A DNA stretch of 64,000 bases from Erwinia pyri (lineage in GTDB: Bacteria > Pseudomonadota > Gammaproteobacteria > Enterobacterales > Enterobacteriaceae): NCBI RefSeq assembly GCF_030758455.1, contig NZ_CP132353.1, forward strand, positions 3,038,001 to 3,102,000, written 5' to 3'. The notes below the pieces were generated by a model. That model made no database searches, had not been told where the DNA came from, and saw only the letters and a list, made by a program, of their open reading frames with translations. The translations under genes were made by a program, and so were the position numbers. Shown here in pieces: positions 1-10,379 of this stretch (its first letter is position 1; each line of letters opens with the position of its first letter).

Positions 1-975
1 CCTAAACCTAAGCACAACCCCTTTCTGAGCCTGGTGCCGGAACAGGGCGTAAAGCTGACGCCGCGCCATTACGCCTACCTGAAAATCTCTGAAGGCTGCA
101 ACCATCGCTGCACCTTCTGCATTATTCCTTCCATGCGCGGCGATCTCGACAGCCGTCCGATCGGCTCGGTGCTGGATGAAGCTAAACGCCTGGCTGAGGC
201 TGGGGTGAAAGAGCTGCTGGTTATTTCGCAGGACACTTCAGCCTATGGCGTGGACGTTAAACACCGTACCGGTTTCTGGAACGGATCGCCGGTAAAAACC
301 AGCATGGTCAGCCTTTGCGAGCAGTTAGCGAAGCTGGGCGTCTGGGTTCGCCTGCACTACGTCTACCCTTATCCTCATGTGGATGATGTCATTCCACTGA
401 TGGCGGAAGGTAAGCTGCTCCCTTATCTGGATATCCCTCTGCAGCACGCCAGCCCGCGGATCCTGAAACTGATGAAACGCCCGGGTGCCGTAGAGCGCAC
501 GCTGGAGCGCATCAAGCGCTGGCGTGAAATTTGCCCGGAGCTGACGCTGCGCTCCACCTTTATCGTAGGCTTCCCTGGCGAAACGGAAGAAGATTTCCAG
601 ATGTTGCTGGACTTCCTGAAAGAGGCGCGGCTGGATCGCGTTGGCTGCTTCAAATACAGCCCGGTTGAAGGCGCAACGGCAAACCAGCTGCCGGACCCGG
701 TGCCGGAGTCGGTGAAAGAAGAGCGTTACGATCGCTTTATGCAGCTGCAGCAGGCCATTTCTGCTGAGCGCCTGCAGGAAAAAGTGGGGCGTGAGATCCT
801 GGTGATCATCGATGAGGTGGATGAAGAAGGTGCCATTGGCCGCAGCATGGCGGATGCGCCGGAAATCGACGGTGCGGTATACCTGAACGGTGAAAAATCC
901 CTGAAGCCAGGGGATGTGGTTCGTGTGAAGGTGGATAACGCCGACGAATACGACCTGTGGGCCTCTAAAATCTGA
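1..975 (+). CDS. rimO: Ribosomal protein S12 methylthiotransferase RimO (3' part)
   Basis: Radical-SAM enzyme that adds a methylthio group to the conserved Asp of ribosomal protein S12. The frame is open from base 1, so the gene begins before the window; the N-terminal methylthiotransferase domain with its own cluster cysteines is missing here. Visible are the radical-SAM CxxxCxxC motif ([10 protein letters not shown]), the SAM-domain barrel ([15 protein letters not shown]) and a C-terminal TRAM domain ending [14 protein letters not shown] at 34 is an internal Val codon, not a start. It converges with the DUF4385 gene and is followed by a hairpin. The E. coli neighbourhood (gsi genes next to rimO) is preserved. 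Confidence 0.96.
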   Translation, partial: PKPKHNPFLSLVPEQGVKLTPRHYAYLKISEGCNHRCTFCIIPSMRGDLDSRPIGSVLDEAKRLAEAGVKELLVISQDTSAYGVDVKHRTGFWNGSPVKTSMVSLCEQLAKLGVWVRLHYVYPYPHVDDVIPLMAEGKLLPYLDIPLQHASPRILKLMKRPGAVERTLERIKRWREICPELTLRSTFIVGFPGETEEDFQMLLDFLKEARLDRVGCFKYSPVEGATANQLPDPVPESVKEERYDRFMQLQQAISAERLQEKVGREILVIIDEVDEEGAIGRSMADAPEIDGAVYLNGEKSLKPGDVVRVKVDNADEYDLWASKI

Positions 976-983
976 TGCATTTA

Positions 984-1014
984 CCGTCCCGCCGCCACTC
1001 TTCAGGCGGGACGG
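984..1014 (+). terminator. Probable rimO terminator hairpin
   Basis: Perfect 10-bp stem CCGTCCCGCC / GGCGGGACGG with an 11-nt loop, 8 nt after the rimO stop, followed by the weak T-rich run CTTCTT. Confidence 0.65.
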
Positions 1015-1057
1015 CTTCTTAAGATGTGCCAGCGTGAAGGCGTGTTCTGCTGGCTCC

Positions 1058-1078
1058 GCTGGCTTTCAGAAAGCCAGC
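1058..1078. repeat. Short perfect inverted repeat
   Basis: Arms GCTGGCTTT and AAAGCCAGC flank a 3-nt loop between the convergent rimO and DUF4385 genes. There is no T-run, so it is not a clear terminator; it may be a transcript-end hairpin. Confidence 0.4.
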
Positions 1079-1163
1079 CTGACCAGTTGTTCAGACTCCG
1101 CTTGCCACAGGCGCAACGGCCGCGTTCTGTGACTCCTGACAACGCCTTCAGCCTGGCCTGTTT

Positions 1164-1613
1164 TCAGCCATACTCAGCCTGATGCTTTTTCTTACGGGCT
1201 AAATAATCTTTATCCTCCCGCAAGGTATCCCAGCAGCGCTTGAAGATAGCCGCCGCCGCCGCTTTTTCCTCATTCAGTTCATAAGGCAGGATTTCACGAT
1301 CCACGCCATATTTTTTGCCGCCTTTGTGATTGGCATAACGCCTGGCGCGGGTGTAGCCCATCTGGATGAACTTTCGCGCCATATCCATGCCGACAAAATC
1401 GTCCTGGTCGCGGTACGCTTCAAACAGCTCCATGATTTTTTTGGATGAGACTTCCGCAATCGCGGGCGTTTTAAAGCGCCAGTGCGGCAGGATTTCGCTT
1501 TTATAAGGCTCCACCATCAGCACACCCTGCTCGCCCCGCCCTACCTGATACCGCTCCGGATGCTGGCGAAAATCGATATTTTTGAAATCCTGCTCATAGT
1601 CGAACTCTTTCAT
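1164..1613 (-). CDS. DUF4385 family protein
   Basis: A 149-residue soluble protein rich in aromatic and basic residues (MKEFDYEQDF at the start, a block around RARRYANHKGGKKYGVDREI, Lys-rich C terminus). It has no signal peptide or membrane segment. I match it to the DUF4385 family by its overall pattern; the function of that family is unknown. It stands alone between convergent rimO and the 3' end of the gsi operon, whose last gene stops 76 bp upstream of this start, so it could be read from the gsi transcript. The start is the first Met of the frame, preceded by a purine-rich AGGGAGAG. Confidence 0.75.
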   Translation of the reverse strand: MKEFDYEQDFKNIDFRQHPERYQVGRGEQGVLMVEPYKSEILPHWRFKTPAIAEVSSKKIMELFEAYRDQDDFVGMDMARKFIQMGYTRARRYANHKGGKKYGVDREILPYELNEEKAAAAAIFKRCWDTLREDKDYLARKKKHQAEYG

Positions 1614-1689
1614 CCACTCTCTCCCTAAATAACAGCAAGCCTGGCACAGAAAGTCGCTGGCTGCGCCCGTCAGGGAACGCTGCGTAAAA

Positions 1690-2589
1690 TCAGGTTTTCA
1701 GTTTGGGATCCAGCGCATCGCGCAGCCCGTCCCCTAACAGATTAAAGGCGAGCACCGTCAGAAAAATAGCCAGGCTGGGGAAAATAGCCACGTGCGGCGC
1801 CATCACCATATCCGCCCGCGCTTCGTTCAGCATCGCTCCCCATTCCGGCGTGGGCGGCTGTGCGCCCAGCCCCAGAAAAGAGAGGCTGGCGGCGGTGATA
1901 ATCGAGGTGCCGATACGCATGGTGAAATAGACCACGATGGAGGAGAGCGTGCCCGGCAGAATATGGCGCAGAATTATAGTAAAGTCCGATGCGCCAATGC
2001 TGCGCGCCGACTCAATAAAGGTCATATGCTTCAGTACCAGCGTATTGCCGCGCACCAGGCGGGCAAAGGCGGGAATACTGAAAATCGCTACCGCCACAAT
2101 CACGTTCGACATGCCGGAACCCATGATCGCCACCACGGCAATGGCCAGCAGGATCCCCGGAAAGGCAAACAGCACATCGCTGATGCGCATGATGATCCGA
2201 TCCCACCACCCTTCGTAGTAGCCCGCCAGCAGCCCCAGAATGGTGCCGATGGCTGCGCCTATCGCCACCGAAACAAAGCCGGAGATCAGCGACAGGCGGG
2301 TACCCAGCAGTACGCGGCTGAAAATATCCCGTCCGAGGGAGTCCACGCCAAACCAGTGCATTGCCGACGGGCCTTCCGTCAGTCGGTCATAGTCGAAATA
2401 ATTTTCGGCATCAAAGGGCGCTATCCAGGGCGCGACTACCGCTACCACGATGAGCAGTAAAACAAACACACCGGCCGCCAGCGCGACCGGCTGACGGCGA
2501 AACCGCCGCCAGAACTCACGCCAGGGGGTACGGACGCGCTGTACCGTTGGCATCGCGGAGAGCGCCGCGCTACGTCGCCAGTTTTTCAT
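1690..2589 (-). CDS. gsiD: Glutathione ABC transporter permease GsiD
   Basis: Inner-membrane permease subunit of the glutathione importer GsiABCD. The 299 residues carry a cytoplasmic N-terminal tail, then about six membrane segments (first [20 protein letters not shown]). The EAA loop of binding-protein-dependent permeases is seen around [19 protein letters not shown]. The C-terminal [13 protein letters not shown] motif is typical of the DppC/OppC branch. It is the last gene of the operon and starts 9 bp after gsiC, so the two are probably translationally coupled. Operon context with iaaA and gsiAB separates it from the Dpp and Opp paralogues. Confidence 0.93.
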   Translation of the reverse strand: MKNWRRSAALSAMPTVQRVRTPWREFWRRFRRQPVALAAGVFVLLLIVVAVVAPWIAPFDAENYFDYDRLTEGPSAMHWFGVDSLGRDIFSRVLLGTRLSLISGFVSVAIGAAIGTILGLLAGYYEGWWDRIIMRISDVLFAFPGILLAIAVVAIMGSGMSNVIVAVAIFSIPAFARLVRGNTLVLKHMTFIESARSIGASDFTIILRHILPGTLSSIVVYFTMRIGTSIITAASLSFLGLGAQPPTPEWGAMLNEARADMVMAPHVAIFPSLAIFLTVLAFNLLGDGLRDALDPKLKT

Positions 2590-2598
2590 CGCGTGTCC

Positions 2599-3519
2599 TT
2601 ATTTATAACGAATCGCGGGGTTGATGGCGGCGTAAAGCATATCCACAACCAGGTTAATAAGAATAAATTCTAGTGAGAACAGCAGCACTTCCGCCTGCAC
2701 CACCGGGTAATCACGCATTTCGACCGAATCCACCAACAGGCGGCCCAGCCCGGGCCAGTTAAAGACCACCTCCACCACGATCGACCCGCCAAGGAGAAAG
2801 CCGAACTGCAGGCCCATCATGGTAACCACCGGGATCATCGCGTTACGCAGGCCATGTTTCACCACCACCAGGGATTCACGCACCCCTTTGGCGCGCGCGG
2901 TGCGCATATAATCTTCCTGCATCACCTCCACAAAAGAGGCGCGGGTGAAGCGAGCCATCACCGCGGCTACCGCTGCGCCAAGGGTGATGGAGGGCAAAAT
3001 ATAGTGCCGCCAGCCATCAGCACCCACCGTTGGCAGCCAGCCCAGCTCCACCGAAAAAACCTGCATCAGCAGCATTCCCAGCGCAAACGCCGGGAAAGAG
3101 ATGCCGGAAACCGCCAGCGTCATGCCCATTCTGTCGGGCCAGCGGTTGCGCCAGACGGCAGAAACGATGCCAATGGTCATGCCAAAAATCACCGACCACA
3201 CCATGCTGCTCAACGTCAGCCACAGCGTGGGGAAAAACCGTGCGGCAATCTCGGTCGAAACTGGCCGTCTGGAGACCATCGACTGACCAAAATCACCCTG
3301 AACCGCATTAATAATGAAATGCCAGAATTGCTGAATAAGCGGCTGATCGAGCCCCAGCTGCTGTCGGACCATCGCCACCACGGTCGCATCAGCTTCCGGT
3401 CCGGCAATCAGCCGCGCCGGGTCGCCAGGCAGCAGATGAACAAACAGGAACACCAGCACCGCCACAATGAGCAGCGTGGGGATCAGCCCCAGTAAACGTC
3501 TGATAAAATAGTTGAGCAT
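2599..3519 (-). CDS. gsiC: Glutathione ABC transporter permease GsiC
   Basis: Second permease of the glutathione importer, 306 residues, DppB/OppB type. The N-terminal membrane helix ([20 protein letters not shown]) is followed by a periplasmic loop containing [11 protein letters not shown] and about five more helices. The EAA loop is at [20 protein letters not shown]. It forms the translocation pore with GsiD. It is separated from gsiB by 64 bp holding a 17-bp perfect hairpin, and its stop lies 9 bp before gsiD. Confidence 0.94.
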   Translation of the reverse strand: MLNYFIRRLLGLIPTLLIVAVLVFLFVHLLPGDPARLIAGPEADATVVAMVRQQLGLDQPLIQQFWHFIINAVQGDFGQSMVSRRPVSTEIAARFFPTLWLTLSSMVWSVIFGMTIGIVSAVWRNRWPDRMGMTLAVSGISFPAFALGMLLMQVFSVELGWLPTVGADGWRHYILPSITLGAAVAAVMARFTRASFVEVMQEDYMRTARAKGVRESLVVVKHGLRNAMIPVVTMMGLQFGFLLGGSIVVEVVFNWPGLGRLLVDSVEMRDYPVVQAEVLLFSLEFILINLVVDMLYAAINPAIRYK

Positions 3520-3535
3520 GCGTTGTCCTGCCGCT

Positions 3536-3575
3536 CAGACAGCCACGCCTCCCACAGAGGAGGCGTGGCTGTCTG
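3536..3575 (-). promoter_or_regulatory. 17-bp perfect hairpin between gsiB and gsiC
   Basis: Left arm CAGACAGCCACGCCTCC (3536-3552), 6-nt loop, right arm 3559-3575 fully complementary. It lies 8 nt after the gsiB stop and is not followed by a T-run. Such a hairpin after a binding-protein gene usually protects the upstream mRNA from 3' exonucleases or lets only part of transcription continue. That role is inferred. Confidence 0.75.
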
Positions 3576-3583
3576 TTACGGGA

Positions 3584-5122
3584 TTACTTCAAATCGGCGT
3601 CGTCAAAGCTGAACGAGGTGTCCGGCATCACGTAAAAACCGGTGAGGTTTTTGGTATTAGCAGAAACCAGTTTTTCCACCACCAGCGGCACCCATGGGCG
3701 ATCGTTCCAGATACGGTCCTGCGCATCTTTATAGAGCGCGGCCTTTTTCTCGCCATCCGTGGTTTTCAGCGCGTCGCTCAGATCGTTATCCACCTGTGGG
3801 TTGCTGTAAAACGCGGTGTTAAAGATAGTGGGCGGCCAGGATTGCGTGGCGAACAGCGGCGTTAACGCCCAGTTTGCCTCGCCAGTGGAAGCGGACCAGC
3901 CGGTGTAGAACATCCGCACCTTGCTCTCTTTCTGCCCCTTATCTTCCACTTCAGCCGCACGCTGACCAGCGTCCATCGCCGTTACGGTGGCTTTAATCCC
4001 TACCTGCGCCAGCTGCTGCTGAGTAAACTGCAACACCTTCTGCGCGGTACTGTGATTATGAGAAGACCAAAGCGTAGTGGTAAAGCCATTCGGGTAGCCC
4101 GCTTCCTTCAGGAGTTCACGCGCCTTAGCGGGATTATATTCCGGCGCGGGATAGGCCTGAGAATACTGGATGGCTGGCGGGACAATTCCCGTTGCTGGCG
4201 TGGCATAGCCCGCAAAGGCTACCTTCACCAGCGCCTGGCGGTTAATGGCGTAATTAATCGCCTCGCGCACCTTCGGGTTATCAAACGGCTTCTGCGTGAC
4301 GTTAAAGCTGATATAGCGCTGCATAATCGATGGCGACGTCACCAGATCCAGCTTGGTATTCTTCTCCAGCAGTTTGGCTTGCTCATAGGGAACAGGGAAA
4401 GCGAAGTTAGCTTCACCGGTTTGCAGCATGGCCGCGCGGGTATTGTTATCCACCACCGGACGCCAGGTAATGGTATCCAGCTTCGGATAGCCTTTCTTCC
4501 AGTAACCGGCGAATTTTTTCACCTTCACAAAATCGGTCTGGTTCCAGGTATCCAGCTCAAAAGGCCCGGTGCCCACGGGATGGAAGCCAATCTCTTTGCC
4601 ATATTTTTTCAACGCCGTTGGCGAGATCATCGCCGCTGCCGGGCTGGCAAGGGTATTAATAAAGGCTGAGAACGGCTGCTTCAGGGTAATTTTAACCGTT
4701 GTCGGGTCAAGCACCTCAGTGGTGGCTACTGATTTGAACAGGTTGTAACGCTTGAGATGGTTGTCAGGATTGCTGGCACGATCCAGGTTTACCTTCACCG
4801 CTTCGGCGTTAAAATCGCTGCCATCCTGGAACTTGATGCCGCTGCGCAGCTTGATGGTGTAGGTCAGCCCATCTTTGCTGGCATCAAAGCTCTCTGCCAG
4901 CACGTTCTGCAGCTTCATCTCCTTATCAAAGCCAAACAGTCCCTGATAAAAGGATTTGGCCACCGCCTGTGACAACGTATCGTTGGCGTCATAAGGGTCG
5001 AGGGTGGTGAAATTGGAGCCGACGGCGATCACCGCATCTTTTGCCGCCCAGGCAGGAACGGCGGCCGCGCTGCTCAGTAAACCAGCGGCGATCAGTAACT
5101 TACGTTTGCTATGAATCATCAT
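3584..5122 (-). CDS. gsiB: Glutathione-binding periplasmic protein GsiB
   Basis: Solute-binding protein of the glutathione importer, SBP family 5 (DppA/OppA type), 512 residues. A signal peptide ends at AVPAWA, giving a mature protein starting AKDAVIAV. The family core is recognisable: [11 protein letters not shown], the GPFEL motif in [13 protein letters not shown], and [20 protein letters not shown]. Two Met codons are adjacent at the start; either is possible, with CAGGAG upstream as ribosome-binding site. The gene lies between gsiA and gsiC, and the hairpin after it suggests higher expression than the permeases. Confidence 0.94.
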   Translation of the reverse strand: MMIHSKRKLLIAAGLLSSAAAVPAWAAKDAVIAVGSNFTTLDPYDANDTLSQAVAKSFYQGLFGFDKEMKLQNVLAESFDASKDGLTYTIKLRSGIKFQDGSDFNAEAVKVNLDRASNPDNHLKRYNLFKSVATTEVLDPTTVKITLKQPFSAFINTLASPAAAMISPTALKKYGKEIGFHPVGTGPFELDTWNQTDFVKVKKFAGYWKKGYPKLDTITWRPVVDNNTRAAMLQTGEANFAFPVPYEQAKLLEKNTKLDLVTSPSIMQRYISFNVTQKPFDNPKVREAINYAINRQALVKVAFAGYATPATGIVPPAIQYSQAYPAPEYNPAKARELLKEAGYPNGFTTTLWSSHNHSTAQKVLQFTQQQLAQVGIKATVTAMDAGQRAAEVEDKGQKESKVRMFYTGWSASTGEANWALTPLFATQSWPPTIFNTAFYSNPQVDNDLSDALKTTDGEKKAALYKDAQDRIWNDRPWVPLVVEKLVSANTKNLTGFYVMPDTSFSFDDADLK

Positions 5123-5164
5123 TTTGCGTTCATCTCCTGAAGTCCTTGTTGTTATGCAGCAATA

Positions 5165-7021
5165 TCAGGCGCCGCCAATCAGATGGCGGGCAACATAGTG
5201 TCCGGCACTCACCTCGACCAGCGGTGCCACTATCGGTTCGTCCCCCAGCGCACGGATGGGGCTGGGTATCTCATCCACCAGCAGCGCCCGCTCACGACGA
5301 CGATGGCCCGGATCGGCCACCGGCACAGCAGACATCAGCTTGCGCGTGTAGGGATGCTGTGGGTTTTCAAACACCGACTGGCGGGGGCCGATCTCCACAA
5401 TCTGCCCGAGGTACATCACCGCTACGCGATGGCTGACGCGCTCCACCACTGCCATATCGTGTGAAATAAACAGAAAAGCGATACCGAACTCGCGCTGAAG
5501 ATCGAGCATCAGGTTGACGATTTGCGCCTGAATAGAGACATCCAGCGCCGAAACGGACTCATCGGCAATCACCACTTTTGGATTGAGGGCCAGCGCGCGT
5601 GCAATGCAGATCCTCTGACGCTGGCCGCCGGAAAACTCATGCGGATAACGCCGTGCATGCTCCGGCAGCAGACCCACCCGCTCCAGCAGCCAGGCAACGC
5701 GATCTTCTGCCGCCTGCCCTTTTGCCAGTCCGTGGACCAGCAGCGGCTCCATAATTGAAAAGCCTACGGTCAGGCGGGGATCGAGCGAGGCGTAAGGATC
5801 CTGGAAAATAAACTGGATATCCCGCCGCAGGTGGGAGAGTGCCGGCCCCGTCAGGTTATCGATGCGTTTACCGTTAAAAGTAATAGTGCCGCCCTGGCTC
5901 TCCACCAGCCGCAGCAGCGAGCGGCCGGTGGTTGATTTGCCGCAGCCCGATTCGCCCACCAGCGCCAGCGTCTCTCCCGGCCGCAGGTCAAAGCTCACAT
6001 TTTCTACCGCATGTACACGGCGGGTAACGCGGTTGAAGAACCCGCTGCGAATATCGAATCGGGTAACCAGATCTCTGACCTGCAATACCGGTTCAGCTTC
6101 GGGCGATACAGTATCCTGAGGCACAACAATGTCGTCGTGGCGCTCTGACGCAAGCAAGGGAAATTTAGCCGGGAAGGGTTGGCCGGTCATGGCGCCAAGT
6201 TTTGGCACGGCGGCGAGAAGGGCCTGCGTATAGGGCTGCTGCGGTGAGCGGAAAATAGCTTCAACCGGCCCGGTTTCCACCACGTCGCCGCGGTACATCA
6301 CCTGGACGCGATCGGCCATCTCAGCGACCACGCCCATATCATGGGTGATAAATATCACCCCCATCTGCATCTCTTTTTGCAGCACGCGGATCAGCTGCAA
6401 TATCTGCGCCTGGATGGTTACGTCCAGCGCTGTAGTAGGTTCATCGGCAATCAGCAGCGCAGGCCGGCAGGAGAGCGCCATAGCAATCATCACTCGCTGG
6501 CGCATGCCGCCGGAGAGCTGATGAGGAAAGCGGGAGAGAACGTTTTTCGCTTCAGGGATACGCACCAGGTCGAGCATGCGCTCAGCCTCTTTTAACGCCT
6601 CCCGGTGGCTTTTCCCCTGGTGCAGCCGGATAGATTCCGCAATCTGCTCACCCACCGGGAACACGGGATTCAGCGAGGTCATCGGCTCCTGGAAGATCAT
6701 CGCCATGTCGGCACCGCGGATAGTACGCAGCTGAGACTGCGTGGCGCCAGCCAGATTAATTACCCGATCGTCACGCCTGCGCAGCCACATCTCACCGCGC
6801 TCTATCTGGCCGCCGCCCTGCTCCACCAGGCGCATCAGCGCCAGCGAAGTAACGGACTTCCCTGAACCGGACTCGCCCACAATCGCCAGCGTTTCGCCCC
6901 GCTGGACATCAAGCGACAGGTTTTTCACTGCATGAACAACGCCCTCTTCCTGCCGGAAGCTCACGCTGAGGTTTCTGACTGATAATACCTGCCCGGCAGG
7001 CAGTTCAGGGGTTACCGCCAT
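5165..7021 (-). CDS. gsiA: Glutathione import ATP-binding protein GsiA
   Basis: Dual ATPase subunit of the importer, 618 residues, with two complete ABC domains in one chain. The first Walker A is GESGSGKS at residues 49-56 with signature LSGGMRQR. The second Walker A is GESGCGKS near residue 355 with signature FSGGQRQR. Each half has a Walker B ending in DE ([24 protein letters not shown]) and a switch His. Each half ends in the oligopeptide/dipeptide C-terminal extension ([24 protein letters not shown]). The start is preceded by a strong AAGGAGG that overlaps the iaaA stop, so translation is coupled to iaaA. Confidence 0.95.
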   Translation of the reverse strand: MAVTPELPAGQVLSVRNLSVSFRQEEGVVHAVKNLSLDVQRGETLAIVGESGSGKSVTSLALMRLVEQGGGQIERGEMWLRRRDDRVINLAGATQSQLRTIRGADMAMIFQEPMTSLNPVFPVGEQIAESIRLHQGKSHREALKEAERMLDLVRIPEAKNVLSRFPHQLSGGMRQRVMIAMALSCRPALLIADEPTTALDVTIQAQILQLIRVLQKEMQMGVIFITHDMGVVAEMADRVQVMYRGDVVETGPVEAIFRSPQQPYTQALLAAVPKLGAMTGQPFPAKFPLLASERHDDIVVPQDTVSPEAEPVLQVRDLVTRFDIRSGFFNRVTRRVHAVENVSFDLRPGETLALVGESGCGKSTTGRSLLRLVESQGGTITFNGKRIDNLTGPALSHLRRDIQFIFQDPYASLDPRLTVGFSIMEPLLVHGLAKGQAAEDRVAWLLERVGLLPEHARRYPHEFSGGQRQRICIARALALNPKVVIADESVSALDVSIQAQIVNLMLDLQREFGIAFLFISHDMAVVERVSHRVAVMYLGQIVEIGPRQSVFENPQHPYTRKLMSAVPVADPGHRRRERALLVDEIPSPIRALGDEPIVAPLVEVSAGHYVARHLIGGA

Positions 7022-7030
7022 GCTGCCTCC

Positions 7031-7993
7031 TTATTCTTCGCGATAAATGCCCACGTTCGGCGCATCGCCAACATAGCCATAGCCGCGATACATTCCTTCA
7101 CTGTTGAAAGGCAGCGCCACATTCCCCTCACGGTCCACGGCGATCACGCCGCCGCTACCGCCCAGCACCAGAATCTTCTCCATCACCACCCGGTCGCTCG
7201 CCTCTTTCAGCGACAGACCGGCATACTCCATCAGCGCGGCGATATCATAGGCGGCCAGCGTCCGCATAAACACTTCACCGGTTCCGGTAGAGGAGACCGC
7301 CACGTTGGCGTTATTGGCATAGCAGCCCGCGCCGATAAGGGGAGAGTCACCCACGCGTCCCGCCTGCTTATTGGTCATGCCCCCTGTTGAGGTCGCGGCG
7401 GCAAGATTACCAGAGAGATCCAGCGCCACGGCGCCTACCGTACCGAACTTGCGATCCGGATCCAGAGGATCGTTCGGGGTCTGCGCCGCGCCGTCATGAT
7501 CGAGCACCGCGTGGTCTGAGTGAAGCGCACGCTGAAGTTGTTCCCAGCGTTCTGGCGTAGAGAAGAAATCGGGTGGCACCTGCTCAAGTCCCTGAAGTGC
7601 AGCAAACTGCTCTGCACCTTCGCCGATAAACAACACGTGGGGGCTGGCTTCCAGCACCGCTCGCGCCGCCAGCACGGGATTACGGATGGTTTTTACCCCC
7701 GCGACCGCCCCCGCTTCCAGAGAGCGACCATCCATTACGCAGGCATCCAGCTCATGCGAGCCCTGATGGGTAAACACCGCGCCCTTTCCGGCATTGAACA
7801 GGGGGCACTCTTCCAGCAGCCGTACGGCCTCTGTCACCGCATCCAGGGCGCTACCACCGCTGGCCAGTAGTGCCTGCCCGGCTGACACAATGCCTGACAG
7901 GGCCTGAATATAGTGCTGCTCTTTCTCTGCGCTCATGCTGGCGCGGGCGATGGCGCCCGCGCCACCGTGAATGGCGATGACTGCTCTGACCAT
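7031..7993 (-). CDS. iaaA: Isoaspartyl peptidase / L-asparaginase IaaA
   Basis: Ntn-hydrolase that cleaves beta-aspartyl peptides and has asparaginase activity. I place the start at the Met of MVRAVIAIHGGAGA (320 residues); the frame is open further upstream but that stretch lacks family similarity and overlaps moeA. The precursor self-cleaves before the nucleophile Thr185 in RKFGTVGAVALD, giving alpha and beta chains. The substrate loop GGMTNKQAGRVGDSPLIGAG is intact. First gene of the iaaA-gsiABCD operon, divergent from moeA as in E. coli. A peptidase beside a glutathione importer fits use of gamma- and beta-linked peptides. Confidence 0.94.
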   Translation of the reverse strand: MVRAVIAIHGGAGAIARASMSAEKEQHYIQALSGIVSAGQALLASGGSALDAVTEAVRLLEECPLFNAGKGAVFTHQGSHELDACVMDGRSLEAGAVAGVKTIRNPVLAARAVLEASPHVLFIGEGAEQFAALQGLEQVPPDFFSTPERWEQLQRALHSDHAVLDHDGAAQTPNDPLDPDRKFGTVGAVALDLSGNLAAATSTGGMTNKQAGRVGDSPLIGAGCYANNANVAVSSTGTGEVFMRTLAAYDIAALMEYAGLSLKEASDRVVMEKILVLGGSGGVIAVDREGNVALPFNSEGMYRGYGYVGDAPNVGIYREE

Positions 7994-8246
7994 AATTGCT
8001 TTATCCTGGTTGCCAAATCGGCATGAAAAACACTGGGTTAGAATCAATTCGTTAAATATCAGGCTATTTTTGACTATAGGCAGGCTGTAAAGTGATGTAA
8101 AGCAGAATGTTCGCTGGCTGATAATACCCATTGGTTCTATCTCATGCCGTTGGCGGTGGCCAGCGTGACCCGCTGCGCAAATCGCGCCATAATAGAGCCA
8201 TCTTACTGGATGCCTGCCTGACTTTTCAGGCACGCTGGAGACGCTA

Positions 8247-9476
8247 ATGGAAGCTTTTACTGCGGGACTGATCTCGCTGGATGACGCGCTGGCAACGATG
8301 CTGGCGCCCCTTACACCGGTAACAGAGACCGAAACGCTGACGCTGCCCGCAGCGCCGGGCCGCATTACTGCCTGTGCCATAACTTCACCCATTAATGTGC
8401 CGCCTTTTGCCAATTCAGCAATGGATGGCTATGCGCTGCGTCTGGCAGAGGCGGGTGCCGCGCTGAAGGTTGCCGGAAAAGCTTTTGCCGGTGCGCCTTT
8501 TAAAGGTGAATGGCCAGCCGGAAGCTGTATCCGCATCATGACTGGCGCGCCCATTCCGCCAGGGAGTGAAGCGGTGGTAATGCAGGAGCAGACGGAGCAG
8601 GAGGGCGAGGCTATCCGTATTACTGCCAGGGTGGCAGCAGGCCAGAATATCCGGCTGGCGGGTGAGGACATTGTGCAGGGTGCGACCGTGCTGGAAGCGG
8701 GGATCAGGCTCGGGGCGGCTGAACTTCCGCTGCTTGCTTCTTTGGGGGTCGCTGAAGTCAAGGTTCTGCGCAAGCTCCGGGTCGCCATTTTCTCTACCGG
8801 CGATGAGCTGCAGCCCGTAGGCCAGCCACTGGCGGAGGGTCAGATCTATGACACCAACCGCTTTGCGGTTCACCTGATGCTGGATAAGCTGGGATGTGAA
8901 GTGATCGATTTAGGCATTATCCGCGACGACGAGCAGGCGCTGCGGGAAGCTTTCAGGCAGGCGGACAGCCAGGCGGACGTGGTGATCAGCAGCGGCGGCG
9001 TCTCGGTCGGCGAGGCGGACTACACCAAAAAGATGCTGGAAGAGCTGGGCGAAATCAGCTTCTGGAAGCTGGCTATTAAACCCGGTAAGCCTTTCGCTTT
9101 TGGCCGGCTGAAAGAGAGCTGGTTCTGCGGCCTGCCGGGCAATCCGGTTTCTGCCGCCCTCACCTTTTATCAACTCGTTCAGCCGCTGCTGGCAAAACTG
9201 GCCGGAGAGCAAGGCCCGGCATTGCCGCCTCGCCAGCGCGTGAAAGCCGCCAGCAAGCTGAAGAAGTCGCCGGGACGGCTCGATTTCCAGCGTGGCCGCC
9301 TGCAGCGTAATGCGCAGGGCGAGCTGGAGGTGCAGACCACCGGCTCACAAGGTTCACATGTTTTCAGCTCCTTCAGCCTGGCAAACTGTTTCATCGTGCT
9401 GGAACGAGATCGTGGCGACGTAGAAGCGGGTGAATGGGTAGAGGTCGAACCTTTCAACTTCCTGCTGGAGGGGTAA
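8247..9476 (+). CDS. moeA: Molybdopterin molybdenumtransferase MoeA
   Basis: Inserts molybdate into adenylylated molybdopterin in the last step of molybdenum cofactor synthesis. The 409 residues show the N-terminal MoeA domains with the [11 protein letters not shown] motif and the [19 protein letters not shown] loop. The MoCF-binding domain has [12 protein letters not shown] and the [14 protein letters not shown] loop, and is followed by the C-terminal domain IV. Typical full length. It is divergent from iaaA across 253 bp, and its stop is 1 bp from the moeB start, so the pair is an operon. Confidence 0.96.
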   Translation: MEAFTAGLISLDDALATMLAPLTPVTETETLTLPAAPGRITACAITSPINVPPFANSAMDGYALRLAEAGAALKVAGKAFAGAPFKGEWPAGSCIRIMTGAPIPPGSEAVVMQEQTEQEGEAIRITARVAAGQNIRLAGEDIVQGATVLEAGIRLGAAELPLLASLGVAEVKVLRKLRVAIFSTGDELQPVGQPLAEGQIYDTNRFAVHLMLDKLGCEVIDLGIIRDDEQALREAFRQADSQADVVISSGGVSVGEADYTKKMLEELGEISFWKLAIKPGKPFAFGRLKESWFCGLPGNPVSAALTFYQLVQPLLAKLAGEQGPALPPRQRVKAASKLKKSPGRLDFQRGRLQRNAQGELEVQTTGSQGSHVFSSFSLANCFIVLERDRGDVEAGEWVEVEPFNFLLEG

Positions 9477-9477
9477 C

Positions 9478-10230
9478 ATGCTGCCGGAACTCAGCGATGA
9501 AGAGAGCCTGCGCTACAATCGTCAGATTGTGCTGCGGGGCTTTGATTTTGACGGTCAGGAGAAGCTGAAAGCGTCGAAAGTGCTGGTTGTAGGGCTGGGC
9601 GGGCTGGGCTGCGCAGCCAGCCCCTATTTAGCTTCCGCTGGCGTGGGTCACCTCACGCTGCTCGATTTCGACGTCGTTTCGCTCTCTAATTTACAGCGGC
9701 AGATTTTGCATCACGACGATCGGATTGGCGTGGCAAAAGTCGAATCAGCCCGCCAGCAGCTCAGCGCCATCAATCCGCATGTCACCCTTGAAACGATTGA
9801 TCAACAGCAGGATGACGCGCAGCTCGCTGCTCTGATTGCTCGCCATGATGTGGTGCTGGACTGTACGGATAACGTCGCCACTCGTGAACAGATCAATAAG
9901 CTTTGCTATGCCAGTAAAACACCGCTGGTCTCCGGCGCGGCTATTCGTATGGAAGGTCAAATCAGCGTCTTTAGCTGGCAGCAGGAGGCGCCCTGCTATC
10001 GCTGCATCAGCAGGCTGTTTGGTGATGCCACGCTTAGCTGTGTGGAAGCGGGCGTGATGGCGCCGCTGGTTGGCGTGGTGGGGTCGCTGCAGGCGATGGA
10101 AGCTATCCGCCTGCTTACGCACTATGGCAGTTGCGTGGCGGGAAAACTGCTGATGTATGATGCAATGACCCTGCAATTTCGCGAGATGAAGGTGGCGAAA
10201 GATCCCGCCTGCGAAGTGTGCAGCCGCTGA
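9478..10230 (+). CDS. moeB: Molybdopterin-synthase adenylyltransferase MoeB
   Basis: E1-like enzyme that adenylates the C-terminal Gly of MoaD so it can be sulfurated for molybdopterin synthesis. The 250 residues carry the nucleotide-binding glycine motif VLVVGLGGLGCAASPYL near residue 37. Next come the Asp of LLDFDVVSLSNLQRQ and the LDCTDN motif. Two zinc CxxC pairs are present, in CYRCISR and at the end in CEVCSR. No E1 catalytic-Cys domain is needed in MoeB. It is coupled to moeA. Confidence 0.96.
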   Translation: MLPELSDEESLRYNRQIVLRGFDFDGQEKLKASKVLVVGLGGLGCAASPYLASAGVGHLTLLDFDVVSLSNLQRQILHHDDRIGVAKVESARQQLSAINPHVTLETIDQQQDDAQLAALIARHDVVLDCTDNVATREQINKLCYASKTPLVSGAAIRMEGQISVFSWQQEAPCYRCISRLFGDATLSCVEAGVMAPLVGVVGSLQAMEAIRLLTHYGSCVAGKLLMYDAMTLQFREMKVAKDPACEVCSR

Positions 10231-10379
10231 GTTTTGCTGCTCCCCGTGACGCCCGTTAGCCGCGGTTTATTGCCACCGCCTGCGCATTTCTCCTCTTTTT
10301 TAGGAATAAAAACAACGCCCTTAACTGGCTGGCACTATAGTTAGTGCATGAGACAGCCAGCCAAAGGAGCGTGAAAATA

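Noticed and set aside
1792..3495. Two long plus-strand frames opposite gsiD and gsiC
   Set aside because: His/Gln/Arg-rich low-complexity translations typical of antisense frames over membrane-protein genes.
7994..8413. N-terminal extension of iaaA by 140 codons
   Set aside because: It overlaps moeA on the other strand and lacks similarity; the family start MVRAVIAIHGG is clear.
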